64,000 bases of DNA from CAVQMB01 sp963713445 (GCA_963713445.1 CAVQMB010000004.1:186001-250000); one strand, 5' to 3'. Numbered from the stretch's first letter, positions 53,851 through 63,490 are shown. The notes: generated by a model from the sequence alone, not told the origin. Translations and numbers: made by a program.

Positions 53851-54863
53851 ATGGTCATATCCACGATCGAACTCATGGAACGCGGATTAATGCCCGATCG
53901 CATCGTACGAGCGGGAATCTGCCGTCTGATCGGCCGGCGTCTACGCAACGAAACCCGCGCCGACGGCATCAATCCGCCCGGTGTTCGACAGCAGCGGCTG
54001 CGCGAGATGCTCGCTAAAGGCCCGATCGCCGTACACACCCAGCGTTGCCAATCAACAACACCATGAGCTACTGGCGGCGTTCTTTCGCGAGATAATGGGC
54101 CGATATATGCAGTACAGCGCCTGCTTATGGCCGGACGGGATTACCTGCCTGGACGCCGCCGAGCCTGCGTGCGCGCCGTAATTGCCGACGGGCAGCATAT
54201 TCTCGATTGGGCTGTGGCTGGGGTTCTTTAACCCTCTGGCTGGCGGAACGCTATCCTGACACCCGCATCACGGCAGTATCCAACTCACGCCGCCAAGGTC
54301 GCTTCATGACTGGTGAATGCGCCCGGCGAAGGCTGACCAACGTTCAGGTCACCACGGCGGATATGAACGATTTTGCAATCGACGGCCGTTTCGACCGGGT
54401 AGTGTCGGTGGAGATGTTCGAACACATGCGAAATTACCGGCTACTACTAGCGCGGATCGCCCAATAGCTGGAACCGGGCGGGCAACTGTTCGTACACGTC
54501 TTCAGCCACCTTCGGCTGGCCTACCCGTTCGAGGTCGAGGGTGGTCACAACTGGATGGGTCGCCACTTCATTACCGGGGGTCTGATGCCCTCTCGGGATT
54601 TGCTTCCCAGTTCCAGGATGACCTCAGGCTGGCCGAACAGTGGCATCTCGGTGGCTATCACTATAAGCGCACCTGCGAAGCCTGGCTCGCCAACCAGGAT
54701 CACCACCGGAACACCATCATGACTGTTTTCCAGGATGCATACAGCCCCCATGCGCCGCGTTGGTTCCAGCGCTGGCGCATATTTTCATGGCCTGTGCCGA
54801 GCTATTCGGCTATCGCAACGGCACTGAATAGGGGGTATATCACATCATCGTTTCCAACGCCCC
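53851..54863 (+). pseudogene. Decayed cyclopropane-fatty-acyl-phospholipid synthase-like methyltransferase
   Basis: Conserved pieces of a SAM-dependent CFA-synthase-like protein occur in order but broken: STIELMERGLMPDRIVRAGI; GPIAVHT; VANQQHHELLAAFFREIMG; YSACLWPDGIT; VIADGQHILD; GCGWGSLTLWLAERYPDTRI; TADMNDFAIDGRFDRVVSVEMFEHMRNY; LEPGGQLFVHVFSHLRLAYPFEVEGGHNWMGRHFITGGLMPS; SQFQDDLRLAEQWHLGGYHYKRTCEAWLANQD; MACAELFGYRNGTE. Frameshifts lie near 54047, 54168, 54208, 54600 and 54785. TAG stops at 54465-54467 and 54829-54831 replace conserved Trp codons, and a short segment is deleted before the SAM loop. This combination marks true gene decay, unlike the pst genes. Confidence 0.88.
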
Positions 54864-54883
54864 TGGACGGTCACAGTCTGCCG

Positions 54884-55813
54884 TCAGGCGACCAGATTGT
54901 GACGTTTACGCATGTAGGAGTAGACCAGATCGGACACCTCACGGATGACGTCGCCACGATCCCGCATCCAGCTGCCGTAGTCCAGCGCTCGATCGTCTTT
55001 CTGAATAATACCGATGAAGGTATAGGGATATGGTTTGCCATTACGGCCTTTGGCAACCAGGATACCCATATCGCCGCAAACGTGGGCGGTGGTACCCGTC
55101 TTGTGGTACAGCCTGGCGCTGTGCGGTACTTTCTCAGCCCCATCCTGGATCCGGTCACGATTGGGCAGCCCCATGTAATGCTTAATATACGTGGCGTACG
55201 GCAGCCGGTCCTTCCACATGGCATAGAGGAAGCGGCTGTAATCGTGAGCCGAGGCCTTGTTGAGATAAGCCCGGCCATTGTGGGGAATGAACTCGACGAT
55301 CGAGGTCTGCCGAAAGATGCCGCGGGCATTGCGTTTCAAGACCTGGTCCACCACGCGCGGCCGCTGGTGCACGGGGTGACCGGTGCCAACCCGGTTGATA
55401 AAATAATCAGCCGCCGCGTTGTCACTATCCCGGATCATCTCCTCCATCTTCAGCTGGACCAGTCTGTCATACGGGTAGCGGCGACTGTCGGTCCGGTGTC
55501 GAAAAAAATAGGCCTGCGCAAGAAACGGCTTGATCATACTGGCTGCCTGCAACGGCTCATTCTCGTTGATCGACACCAGCTTGCCACCAGTCGCGAAATC
55601 GTACACCGACCAGGCGGTGCGCTCGTCCGACGGAATCCGGCCTGCTCGCCGCAGCTTCTGTACGTAGCCGTTCACCTGATACTCCAGCGACGGCCCCCGG
55701 GCTGCCATTGCCGGCGTTACCAAGCCTCCCATGACCCCGGCTGCGGTGGCACCGGCGGCCGCTCGCAGCAGCTGTCTGCGGGTCAGCAGCAGTTGCGGAT
55801 GCGTTTGCGACAT
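54884..55813 (-). CDS. TAT-exported serine hydrolase, class A beta-lactamase fold
   Basis: A 309-residue protein with a twin-arginine signal (TRRQLLRAAAGATAAG, Arg12-Arg13). The catalytic SXXK is SMIK at residues 92-95, the SDN motif is residues 130-132, and KTGT is at 238-241. This is the full penicillin-binding/beta-lactamase motif set. A clear Glu166-type omega-loop motif is not seen, so it may be a peptidoglycan peptidase or other serine hydrolase and not a resistance enzyme. It converges on the decayed methyltransferase gene. Confidence 0.87.
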   Translation of the reverse strand: MSQTHPQLLLTRRQLLRAAAGATAAGVMGGLVTPAMAARGPSLEYQVNGYVQKLRRAGRIPSDERTAWSVYDFATGGKLVSINENEPLQAASMIKPFLAQAYFFRHRTDSRRYPYDRLVQLKMEEMIRDSDNAAADYFINRVGTGHPVHQRPRVVDQVLKRNARGIFRQTSIVEFIPHNGRAYLNKASAHDYSRFLYAMWKDRLPYATYIKHYMGLPNRDRIQDGAEKVPHSARLYHKTGTTAHVCGDMGILVAKGRNGKPYPYTFIGIIQKDDRALDYGSWMRDRGDVIREVSDLVYSYMRKRHNLVA

Positions 55814-55957
55814 AACGCTCTACCCCACTATCAAAGCAACGCGTTGTTAGGACATGACGGTGGCGCCCAACCCCGCCCTGTTGCCGAAGACACGGAGTTC
55901 CTCGGGCTGCCGGGGAATAGCGTAGCAGTTCAATCCGGCCTCGTGCCATATTATTCA

Positions 55958-57466
55958 TCACTCAGCGGGCCGCGCTGGCCGCCTCAGCGCGACGGCCAGC
56001 AACAACATCGCCCCAAAAAAGGCGAGTACTGGCTTATCGCCAAACCGTACGTACGGTGTAGCGCCTTTTAGCGGCACCAAGCTGCCGTTGACAACAGCGA
56101 CCTTGAACGATGGTGCTGTGGCAACAATACGACCATGCGGATCAATCAGTGCCGTAATACCAGTATTGGTTGCACGCGCCAAGTAGCGCCCCATCTCCAG
56201 AGCCCTCATGCGATCGATCTGGAGATGCTGGGCCGGCGCCAAGGAATGCCCAAACCAGGCGTCATCGCTCACATTGACCAAGAATGCGGCGCGCGGCAGC
56301 GCCTGACGGATCTGCTCGCCAAAGGCCGCCTCAAAGCAGATCGAAACACCCACCGGATAACCGTCCGCATGCAGCAATGGCTGGTCCGGACGACCCGGGG
56401 TAAAATCGGCCATGGGTATCTCGACATAGTTGTGGAACATATCGAACAGCCAGCGCATCGGCAGATATTCACCAAACGGCAGCAGGTGATGCTTGCGGTA
56501 GAAGCCGGGCCGAGCACCGATTGCCAGAACCCCGTTGTAATAACGTCCGGTGGTGGTATTACCTGATGGCGCACCTATCAGAAACGAGGTACGGGTTTGC
56601 TTGGCAAGGCGCTTCAGCCCCTCCAGATAGCTCGGATCGAGATCCTCCAGGAATAGCGGGATCGCGGTCTCCGGCCAGACGATCAAATCACTGTGCGGCG
56701 CCTCGCGGCTACTTAGTCGCCGGTACAGGTCAAGCGTGTAGTCGATGTTCTTCGATAACCATTTTTGGTTCTGGTTGATATTGCCCTGAATCAGACTGAC
56801 GCTGAGTGGAGCTCCCGCCGGACTGACCCACGATACCCGGGTCAGCCCCCACCCGCCGCCCCACAGCACGACCAGCAGCAGCAGCCAGAGCCAGCGCAGC
56901 CAACCACGAACGATCAGAAGCAGCAACCCGGCGCTGACCAATACAGCCCAGCCGACGCCAGCCACGCCAACGATGGGTGCCAACCCAGTCAACGGCCCGC
57001 TGGTCTGACTATAGCCCGGGGCCAACCAGGGAAACCCAGTCAACAGCCAGCCGCGAATCCACTCCAGCAGCAACCACAGCGCCGGCCAGGCGACCAGCCA
57101 CCGGATCACCCCCGGCTGCGGCCATAACCGGTTGAGCAGATAGCCAGCCAGTGCCGGATAAAGCGCAAGGTAAAGAATCAGCAGACCGGTCGCCAGCCCC
57201 GCAAACGCAGGCGGCGCATGGCCGTAGGTATGCAGACTGATGTAAACCCAATAAATGCCGCAGCCGAACAGCCCCAGACCAAACAGCAGTCCACGCCCCG
57301 CCGCGCGGCGGGGCGTGGCTCTCTGCCACGCCAGCCCGAGCAGCACCAGTGCTACCGGCGCCAGCGGATAAAGTTCGAACGGAGCGTATGCCAGCACCGA
57401 CAGGGCACCCGCCAGCACCGACAGGGCATCGGCGCCGACCGCGCGGATCCGCGCCGGCTTAGCCAA
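55958..57466 (-). CDS. lnt: Apolipoprotein N-acyltransferase
   Basis: Lnt adds the third acyl chain to lipoproteins in the inner membrane. In 502 residues it has about six N-terminal membrane helices followed by a periplasmic nitrilase-like domain with the catalytic Glu in LIVWPETAIPLFLED, the Lys region KHHLLPFGEYLPMRW, and the nucleophile Cys in VGVSICFEAAFGEQIR. It is the last gene of the miaB-ybeZ-ybeY-corC-lnt cluster and overlaps corC by 8 bp. Several predicted lipoproteins in this window would be its substrates. Confidence 0.96.
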   Translation of the reverse strand: MAKPARIRAVGADALSVLAGALSVLAYAPFELYPLAPVALVLLGLAWQRATPRRAAGRGLLFGLGLFGCGIYWVYISLHTYGHAPPAFAGLATGLLILYLALYPALAGYLLNRLWPQPGVIRWLVAWPALWLLLEWIRGWLLTGFPWLAPGYSQTSGPLTGLAPIVGVAGVGWAVLVSAGLLLLIVRGWLRWLWLLLLVVLWGGGWGLTRVSWVSPAGAPLSVSLIQGNINQNQKWLSKNIDYTLDLYRRLSSREAPHSDLIVWPETAIPLFLEDLDPSYLEGLKRLAKQTRTSFLIGAPSGNTTTGRYYNGVLAIGARPGFYRKHHLLPFGEYLPMRWLFDMFHNYVEIPMADFTPGRPDQPLLHADGYPVGVSICFEAAFGEQIRQALPRAAFLVNVSDDAWFGHSLAPAQHLQIDRMRALEMGRYLARATNTGITALIDPHGRIVATAPSFKVAVVNGSLVPLKGATPYVRFGDKPVLAFFGAMLLLAVALRRPARPAE

Positions 57467-58340
57467 CGGCGGAACGATGTGCTGGTTCCACAGAATCCGT
57501 TACCGGCGGCAATGTCAACTCGAGCTGGTAGATACGCCGGCTGTCAGCACGCACCACCCGGAACTGAAAGCCATCCACCGCGATCAGTTCACCCCGCTTC
57601 GGCAGGTGACCGAACTCCATCATCACCAGACCACCGATGGTGTCCGCCTTGTCATCACTGTACTGGGCGTGGAAGTAGTCATTGAAGTCTTCTACCGGCG
57701 TCAATGCGCGAATCAGATAACGGTCCTTGCCTAACGGCCGGATATCGTCTTCATCGTCCGCTTCGTCGTGCTCGTCGTCGATTTCACCGACGATTTGCTC
57801 AAGCACGTCCTCGATGGTCACCAAGCCGGCCACGCCGCCGTACTCGTCGACCACAATAGCCATATGCAGGCGGCTGCTGCGGAATTCCTTAAGCAATGCG
57901 TTGAGCCGTTTGCTTTCTGGAATAAACTTGGCCGGCCGCAGCAGATCGCGTAGCGCCAGTTCTCCCCCACCCTCCGCGAAATAGCGCAGCAAGTCCTTGA
58001 CAATCAGTACCCCGACGACATCGTCGCGATCATCATCAATCACTGGCAAGCGCGAATGTCCCGACTCGATCACCGTGGCGAGTAGTTTGTCGAGCGGCCA
58101 ATCCAAGCCTACCATCACCATCTGCGCGCGCGGTATCATGACGTCGCGCACCCGCATCTCGGATACCGCAAGCACGCCCTCTATCATCGTCAGAGCGTCG
58201 CCATCTAGCAGGCCTCGCTGTTGGGCATCTCGCAATAAGGCGATCAGGTCATCACGATTGCGGGGTTCACCACTGATGGCCAACCCAAAGCGCTCCAGCC
58301 ACGAGCGTCGACTGGGGGGTTCGGACTGTTCGTCACTCAT
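57459..58340 (-). CDS. corC: HlyC/CorC-family protein with CBS pair
   Basis: A 293-residue cytoplasmic protein starting at ATG 58340. A tandem CBS domain spans about residues 60-190 (MIPRAQMVMVGLDWPLDKLL and FIPESKRLNALLKEFRSSRLHMAIVVDEYGGVAGLVTIEDVLEQIVG). The C-terminal CorC_HlyC domain covers about 205-285 (YLIRALTPVEDFNDYFHA and ADTIGGLVMMEFGHLPKRGE). Linked to magnesium and cobalt efflux; called YbeX in E. coli, where it belongs to the ybeZYX-lnt operon. Overlaps ybeY upstream by 8 bp. Confidence 0.95.
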   Translation of the reverse strand: MSDEQSEPPSRRSWLERFGLAISGEPRNRDDLIALLRDAQQRGLLDGDALTMIEGVLAVSEMRVRDVMIPRAQMVMVGLDWPLDKLLATVIESGHSRLPVIDDDRDDVVGVLIVKDLLRYFAEGGGELALRDLLRPAKFIPESKRLNALLKEFRSSRLHMAIVVDEYGGVAGLVTIEDVLEQIVGEIDDEHDEADDEDDIRPLGKDRYLIRALTPVEDFNDYFHAQYSDDKADTIGGLVMMEFGHLPKRGELIAVDGFQFRVVRADSRRIYQLELTLPPVTDSVEPAHRSAVG

Positions 58341-58806
58341 TTTTGCTGGCATCTCCATAGGGGTCCGGAAAACCCAATCCATTCAAAATCTCTGTCTCCA
58401 GGCGTTCCATAGCCAGAGCGGCCCTGGCCTGCTGGTGATCATAGCCCTGCAAGTGCAGCACACCATGCACCACCATATGAGCCCAATGGGCCAATACCGC
58501 TTTGCCCTGGACAGCCGCCTCGCGGGCAACCACAGGGGCGCAGATCACCACATCGCCGAGCAATTCCGGCGCAACCCCCGGAGCCGCCGCTTCATACGGG
58601 AACGACAACACGTTGGTGGAGCCTTCCTTGTGTCGGTAGGCTGCATTAAGCGTGGCCATTTCGGCTTCGTCCACTACCCGAATGGTTAACTCACGGGTGC
58701 CGTCCATAGCCGTCAGGCTCGCCGCGGCCCAGCACTGGAACTCCGCCCACTGGGGCAGTTGCGGCCAGTCCAGAGCCAGCTGCAGATCCAGCACCAGACA
58801 GTTCAC
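58333..58806 (-). CDS. ybeY: Endoribonuclease YbeY (16S rRNA maturation)
   Basis: A 157-residue metal-dependent ribonuclease for 16S rRNA 3' processing and ribosome quality control. The zinc site HMVVHGVLHLQGYDHQ is intact, and the STNVLSFPYE motif precedes it. Overlaps ybeZ by 4 bp and corC by 8 bp, indicating translational coupling. Confidence 0.95.
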   Translation of the reverse strand: MNCLVLDLQLALDWPQLPQWAEFQCWAAASLTAMDGTRELTIRVVDEAEMATLNAAYRHKEGSTNVLSFPYEAAAPGVAPELLGDVVICAPVVAREAAVQGKAVLAHWAHMVVHGVLHLQGYDHQQARAALAMERLETEILNGLGFPDPYGDASKNE

Positions 58807-59807
58807 CGGCTGTTGTCTCCAACGTGATCGAAGCGCTCATAGGCATCGACGATACGCTGAACCAGCGGATGGCGGACCACATCGCGGCCACTGAACCGGG
58901 TCGCGCTCACACCGTCGACCCCTTCCAGAACCTGCAGTGCCTGCTTCAGACCGGAATTGGTGCTGCGCGGCAGATCAATCTGGGTCAGATCGCCAGTGAT
59001 CACCGCCGTCGAGCCAAACCCAAGCCGGGTCAGGAACATTTTCATCTGCTCGGCCGTGGTGTTCTGGGCCTCGTCGAGAATGATGAACGCGTCGTTCAGC
59101 GTGCGCCCGCGCATGAAGGCCAACGGCGCGATTTCGATCACATTGCGTTCCAGCAGTTTACCAACACGTTCATGACCCAGCATTTCGAACAGCGCGTCAT
59201 ACAGCGGCCGCAGATACGGATCCACTTTCTGCACCAGGTCACCGGGCAGGAAGCCAAGCCGCTCACCCGCTTCCACCGCCGGCCGTACCAACACCAGACG
59301 GCGAACCTGCTCGCGTTCCAATGCCTCGACCGCGCAGGCCACCGCCAGATAGGTCTTGCCGGTTCCGGCCGGGCCGATACCGAAATTGAGATCGTGTGTC
59401 AGGATGTGGTGCAAATACTGTCGCTGGGTGGCGCCACGCGGCCGGATCACACCACGTCGGGTACGCACGGTGAGTTGCCCGTGACTGGCCGGTTCCTCAT
59501 CGGCTGGGCCGGCGTTAGCCTCCTGCAGAAACAGATGCACCCGAGCCGGAGCCAAGGACTCGTTGCGGGTGGCCTGATAGAGCGACTCCAACACAGCGGT
59601 GGCTGTACCCACCGCAGCCGGCGCACCAGCGACCCGGAACTGGTTGCTACGATTGGATATTTCAACCCCGAGTCGATCTTCGATCTGGCGCAGATGCCGG
59701 TCGAAGGGTCCGCAGAGGTTGGCGAGACGGGCGTTGTCAGCGGGTTCCAGCAGAAGATCTTGGGCGTGAGCGCCAAGCTCGGGTGACACGGCCAAAGTTG
59801 CCATCAA
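58803..59807 (-). CDS. ybeZ: PhoH-like ATPase YbeZ
   Basis: A 334-residue PhoH-family ATPase, thought to act with YbeY on RNA. Walker A is FGIGPAGTGKTYLAVACAVEAL, then RRLVLVRPAVEAGERLGFLPGDLVQKVDPYLRPLYDAL, and Walker B is AFIILDEAQNTTAEQMKMFLTRLG. An N-terminal KH-like region spans about the first 90 residues. Its start overlaps the miaB stop by 4 bp. Confidence 0.95.
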   Translation of the reverse strand: MMATLAVSPELGAHAQDLLLEPADNARLANLCGPFDRHLRQIEDRLGVEISNRSNQFRVAGAPAAVGTATAVLESLYQATRNESLAPARVHLFLQEANAGPADEEPASHGQLTVRTRRGVIRPRGATQRQYLHHILTHDLNFGIGPAGTGKTYLAVACAVEALEREQVRRLVLVRPAVEAGERLGFLPGDLVQKVDPYLRPLYDALFEMLGHERVGKLLERNVIEIAPLAFMRGRTLNDAFIILDEAQNTTAEQMKMFLTRLGFGSTAVITGDLTQIDLPRSTNSGLKQALQVLEGVDGVSATRFSGRDVVRHPLVQRIVDAYERFDHVGDNSR

Positions 59808-61174
59808 GCAGTCATCACCTCATGTTGCCGATACAGTTCCAACTCCGGACACGCCAGCAGCCGACCTCGCAACGAGTTCGGCAGCGCTTCGGTGATCCGC
59901 ACGTCGGAGAAACAGCCGACCAACTCGGGCGGACCGCTAAAATTGACTACCCGGTTGTTTTCGGTGCGCCCGGCCAGCATGCGCGGGTCTTTGCGTGATG
60001 GCCGGTCAACCAGAATTCGTTGCACACTACCGACCATCGCCTGACTGATATGCCGGGCCTGACTGTTTATCAGTGCCTGCAGCCGGGCCAGGCGTTGTTT
60101 TTTGACGGCCACTGGAACCTCGTCGGTGAGGTCAGCGGCCGGCGTCCCGGGTCGCGGGCTATAGACGAAGCTGAAGCTGGTGTCGAAACCAACGTCCGCG
60201 ATCAACTCCAGCGTAGCTTCGAAGTCAGCCTCCGTTTCGCCGGGAAACCCCACGATAAAGTCCGAGGAGAGGCTGATGTCAGGCCGCGCCTCGCGCAGCC
60301 GGCGCAGTCGGGCCTTATACTCCAGCACGGTATGGCCACGCTTCATCAGTGCCAGGATACGATCCGACCCCGACTGTACCGGCAGATGCAAATGATCAGC
60401 CAGTTTAGGCTCATCGGCATAAGCCCGAATCAGCCGATCGGAAAACGCCAGTGGATGGGACGTGGTAAAACGCATCCGATCAAGACCATCTATGGCGGCC
60501 AGATAGTGGATAAGCAGCGCCAGATCAGCGGCTTCGCCCGTGCCCATGGCACCCTGGTAGGCGTTCACATTCTGTCCCAGCAGGGTCACTTCGCGTACAC
60601 CCTGTTCGGCCAACTCGGCAACTTCGGCAAGCACATCGTCGAATGGCCGGCTTACTTCCTCACCGCGAGTATACGGTACCACGCAGAATGTGCAGTATTT
60701 GCTGCAACCCTCCATGATCGACACAAAGGCGGTGGGCCCTTCCGCCCGCGGCGTCGGCAGATAATCGAACTTTTCGATTTCCGGGAAACTGATATCAACG
60801 ACCGAGCGGTTCTGAGCACGCGCGGCGTCCAGCATCGTCGGCAACCGATGCAGCGTCTGCGGTCCGAATACCAGATCGACAAAAGGGGCCCGTTCGAGCA
60901 GCGTTTCCCCTTCCTGACTGGCGACGCATCCACCCACCCCGATCACTACGTCCGGCTTGTGATGTTTCAGGCCGCGCCAGCGGCCGAGCTCGGAAAACAC
61001 CTTTTCCTGAGCCTTTTCACGGATCGAACAGGTGTTCAGCAGCAATACATCAGCCGCTGCGGGATCATCGGTCAGCACCAAGCCGTGGGACGCTGCGAGC
61101 ACTTCCGCTAACTTGGCGGAATCGTACTCGTTCATCTGACAGCCCTGGGTTTTGATATACAGTTTGCCAGCCAT
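59804..61174 (-). CDS. miaB: tRNA-2-methylthio-N6-dimethylallyladenosine synthase MiaB
   Basis: A radical SAM methylthiotransferase modifying A37 of tRNAs reading UNN codons. The N-terminal UPF0004 cluster cysteines are in TQGCQMNEYDSAK, LLNTCSIREKAQEKVFSELG and VGGCVASQEGE. The radical SAM CXXXCXXC is in GCSKYCTFCVVPYTRGEE, and the C-terminal region with IMVGSVQRILVDRPSRKD is the TRAM domain. ATG 61174 gives 456 residues and starts MAGKLYIKTQGCQM as in relatives; the frame is open to 61273 without conserved sequence. First gene of the cluster, divergent from tgt. Confidence 0.96.
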   Translation of the reverse strand: MAGKLYIKTQGCQMNEYDSAKLAEVLAASHGLVLTDDPAAADVLLLNTCSIREKAQEKVFSELGRWRGLKHHKPDVVIGVGGCVASQEGETLLERAPFVDLVFGPQTLHRLPTMLDAARAQNRSVVDISFPEIEKFDYLPTPRAEGPTAFVSIMEGCSKYCTFCVVPYTRGEEVSRPFDDVLAEVAELAEQGVREVTLLGQNVNAYQGAMGTGEAADLALLIHYLAAIDGLDRMRFTTSHPLAFSDRLIRAYADEPKLADHLHLPVQSGSDRILALMKRGHTVLEYKARLRRLREARPDISLSSDFIVGFPGETEADFEATLELIADVGFDTSFSFVYSPRPGTPAADLTDEVPVAVKKQRLARLQALINSQARHISQAMVGSVQRILVDRPSRKDPRMLAGRTENNRVVNFSGPPELVGCFSDVRITEALPNSLRGRLLACPELELYRQHEVMTA

Positions 61175-61279
61175 AATTAAGTTTAAAGTATAGCAGCCGA
61201 AGGCTGATTTAAAGAGGCCGCAATGATAGCATCGCGATTCCGGCGAATCCATTGAACCTGCCTGAACAATCAAATACCT

Positions 61280-62389
61280 ATGCGTTTTCAGTTACTGCAT
61301 TGCGATGGCCCGGCCCGGCGTGGACGGCTCATCTTCGAGCGTGGTTCGGTCGAGACCCCCGCCTTCATGCCAGTAGGCACCTATGGCACGGTCAAGGCCA
61401 TGACAGCCGAAGAAGTGCGCGCCAGCGGTGCCGAAATCATCCTCGGCAATACCTTCCACTTGATGCTACGGCCCGGCACGGCCATCATCCGCCGCCATGG
61501 CGATCTGCACGACTTCATGCATTGGGACGGCCCTATTCTTACCGACTCAGGCGGTTTCCAGGTGTTCAGTCTGGCCGCCCGGAGGCGGATCAGCGAGCAA
61601 GGCGTACGATTCCAGTCGCCCGTCGACGGCAGCGAGGTATTTATGGGACCCGAAGAGTCCATGGCGGTGCAGCGGGCACTCGGTTCCGACATTGTCATGC
61701 AGTTCGACGAATGCACCCCCTATCCGGCCGAACCACAACAGGCCCGGTCCTCGATGGAGCTGTCGTTGCGCTGGGCGGCACGCTCGCGTGCGGCCCATGG
61801 CGATAACCCAGCCGCCTTGTTCGGAATCGTCCAGGGCGGGATCTATCCTGAGCTACGGCGGGAATCGGCCGAAGGCTTACAGGACATCGGTTTCGACGGT
61901 TACGCCGTGGGTGGTCTGGCGGTCGGCGAACCGAAGGCCGAACGCGAGGCCATGCTGGAACATACCGTACCCCTGTTGCCGGCATCGGAGCCCCGCTATC
62001 TGATGGGTGTTGGCAAACCTGAAGACATCGTCGAGGGGGTACGCCGCGGTATCGACATGTTCGATTGCGTATTGCCGACCCGCAACGCGCGTAACGGCCA
62101 GCTCTTCACCCGCTATGGCGAACTGCGCATCCGCAACAGTCGCCACCGGGATGATACACGGGCGGTCGATGAACAGTGCGGCTGCTACACCTGCCGGCAT
62201 TACAGCCGCGCGTATCTCCGGCACCTCGACCGCTGCAGGGAAATCCTCGGAGCCCGCCTCAACACCATCCACAACCTGTTCTATTTCCAGGAACTGATGC
62301 GGGATCTGCGCACAGCAATCGCGACTAACCAATTGCAGGCCTTCGTCGATACGTTCTACCAACAGCGGCGACTCCAGGCCGCGGCATGA
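61280..62389 (+). CDS. tgt: Queuine tRNA-ribosyltransferase
   Basis: Tgt exchanges guanine 34 of certain tRNAs for preQ1 in queuosine synthesis. The 369-residue protein shows the active-site TDSGGFQVFSLAARRRI, SPVDGSEVFMGPEESM, GGLAVGEPKAER, the nucleophile Asp in MFDCVLPTRNARNGQLFT and the zinc site CGCYTCRHYSRAYLRHL. queA does not precede it here. The next gene overlaps by 4 bp (ATGA). Confidence 0.96.
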   Translation: MRFQLLHCDGPARRGRLIFERGSVETPAFMPVGTYGTVKAMTAEEVRASGAEIILGNTFHLMLRPGTAIIRRHGDLHDFMHWDGPILTDSGGFQVFSLAARRRISEQGVRFQSPVDGSEVFMGPEESMAVQRALGSDIVMQFDECTPYPAEPQQARSSMELSLRWAARSRAAHGDNPAALFGIVQGGIYPELRRESAEGLQDIGFDGYAVGGLAVGEPKAEREAMLEHTVPLLPASEPRYLMGVGKPEDIVEGVRRGIDMFDCVLPTRNARNGQLFTRYGELRIRNSRHRDDTRAVDEQCGCYTCRHYSRAYLRHLDRCREILGARLNTIHNLFYFQELMRDLRTAIATNQLQAFVDTFYQQRRLQAAA

Positions 62390-62791
62390 TCCGGCCACCG
62401 CACTACCTTCACATCTGGCAAACACTCGGCTGGATACTACTCACACTAGTGTTAGTACTGAGCCTGATGCCGCACCCGCCCAAGCTCGATCTGCCGCGGC
62501 TGCTGGCCTGGGACAAAGCCCAGCATGCACTGGCCTACGCCAGCCTTGACTGTGTGGTTTCAGCAGTGCATCCGCACCCGCTGGCGCACGCCACTATTGT
62601 TGCTGGCTGTCGGCGTCGCAGTGGAGTATCTGCAGCGCTGGAGTGGTTATCGCGATTTCGAGTATGCCGACATGCTGGCCGATGCGTTCGGTATTGCCGG
62701 CGGATTGGTGGTGGTTCGCTATACACCCGTAGGGCATTTGATTCCGTGGCTGGACCGTCTCGTCTCCACTTGCCTGCGCCGCCCGCACTGA
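62386..62791 (+). CDS. VanZ-like membrane protein, single frameshift
   Basis: This small membrane protein of the VanZ-like family is broken near 62547. The first part (WILLTLVLVLSLMPHPPKLDLPRLLAWDKAQHALAYASL) and the second (VWFQQCIRTRWRTPLLLLAVGVAVEYLQRWSGYRDFEYADMLADAFGIAGGLVVV) are in different frames. The span is 3n+1, consistent with one extra base; the corrected protein has about 134 residues. The DK..H..AYA, GV..E.LQ, and R.FE..D motifs of the family are all kept, so a sequence error is as likely as a real mutation. Confidence 0.75.
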
Positions 62792-62803
62792 CCGGAACAC
62801 GCC

Positions 62804-63370
62804 TCAGGCATCGCCCGGACGGCGTTCACGCTCGTGCCGCCACAGCACCTCGCTGCCACCCTCGTCGCGAGCCAGCACCCGCCCCAACACGAACAGCAGG
62901 TCCGACAGGCGATTGATATAGGCCCGGGGTTCCGCGGCGATATCCTCGTCGCGGGTCAGTCTCACCAGGCCGCGCTCGACCCGCCGGCATACGGCCCGCG
63001 CTAGGTGGCAGACCGCCGCAGCACGCCCGCCACCGGGCAGAATGAACTCTTTGAGTGGCGGCAGATCGGCATTGTAGCGATCGAGCGTCTGCTCCAGCCA
63101 ACGAACGTCAGTCTTGCCGATTGCATCATAGCCAGGCAGGCACAGACCACCGCCTAAATCGAAGAGTTTATGCTGGACCTCGCTCAGATCATACCGGATG
63201 GACTCTCGTAGCGGCTCGGCCAGCACCATTCCGATGACGCAATTGAGCTCATCCAGCTCGCCCATGACGTCGATTCGTGGATGGTCCTTCGCAAGTCGAC
63301 TGCCATCGGCCAGCCCGGTAGTCCCTGCGTCACCGGTGCGGGTGTATATTTTGGAAAGGCGATTGCCCAT
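62804..63370 (-). CDS. Cob(I)alamin adenosyltransferase, PduO type
   Basis: A 188-residue ATP:cob(I)alamin adenosyltransferase making coenzyme B12. The ATP-binding N-terminus KIYTRTGDAGTTGLADGSRLAKDHPRID, DELNCVIGMVLAE, FILPGGGRAAAVCHLARAVCRRVERGLV and YINRLSDLLFVLGRVLA are diagnostic of the PduO/MMAB type. It implies use of adenosylcobalamin enzymes, and corrinoid chemistry fits the MttB-like gene elsewhere in the window, but no other cobalamin gene is adjacent. Confidence 0.94.
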   Translation of the reverse strand: MGNRLSKIYTRTGDAGTTGLADGSRLAKDHPRIDVMGELDELNCVIGMVLAEPLRESIRYDLSEVQHKLFDLGGGLCLPGYDAIGKTDVRWLEQTLDRYNADLPPLKEFILPGGGRAAAVCHLARAVCRRVERGLVRLTRDEDIAAEPRAYINRLSDLLFVLGRVLARDEGGSEVLWRHERERRPGDA

Positions 63371-63490
63371 TACTCGATCTCCTAGATTATCGCTGGCAGC
63401 GCTAGTTTCCGACTGGCCGCACCGACTGGGCGCCGCGCAGTGCCTGCGTTATCATTTTTGACCAAGCCAACAGCAGGTCCCCTTGTCATC

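Noticed and set aside
54884..55813. Class A beta-lactamase resistance gene
   Set aside because: The SXXK, SDN and KTG motifs are present but a clear Glu166-type omega-loop motif is not; a general serine hydrolase or peptidoglycan enzyme is the safer call.
54317..56071. 584-codon plus-strand open frame
   Set aside because: It joins a shifted piece of the decayed methyltransferase with the antisense of the serine hydrolase; not a real gene.
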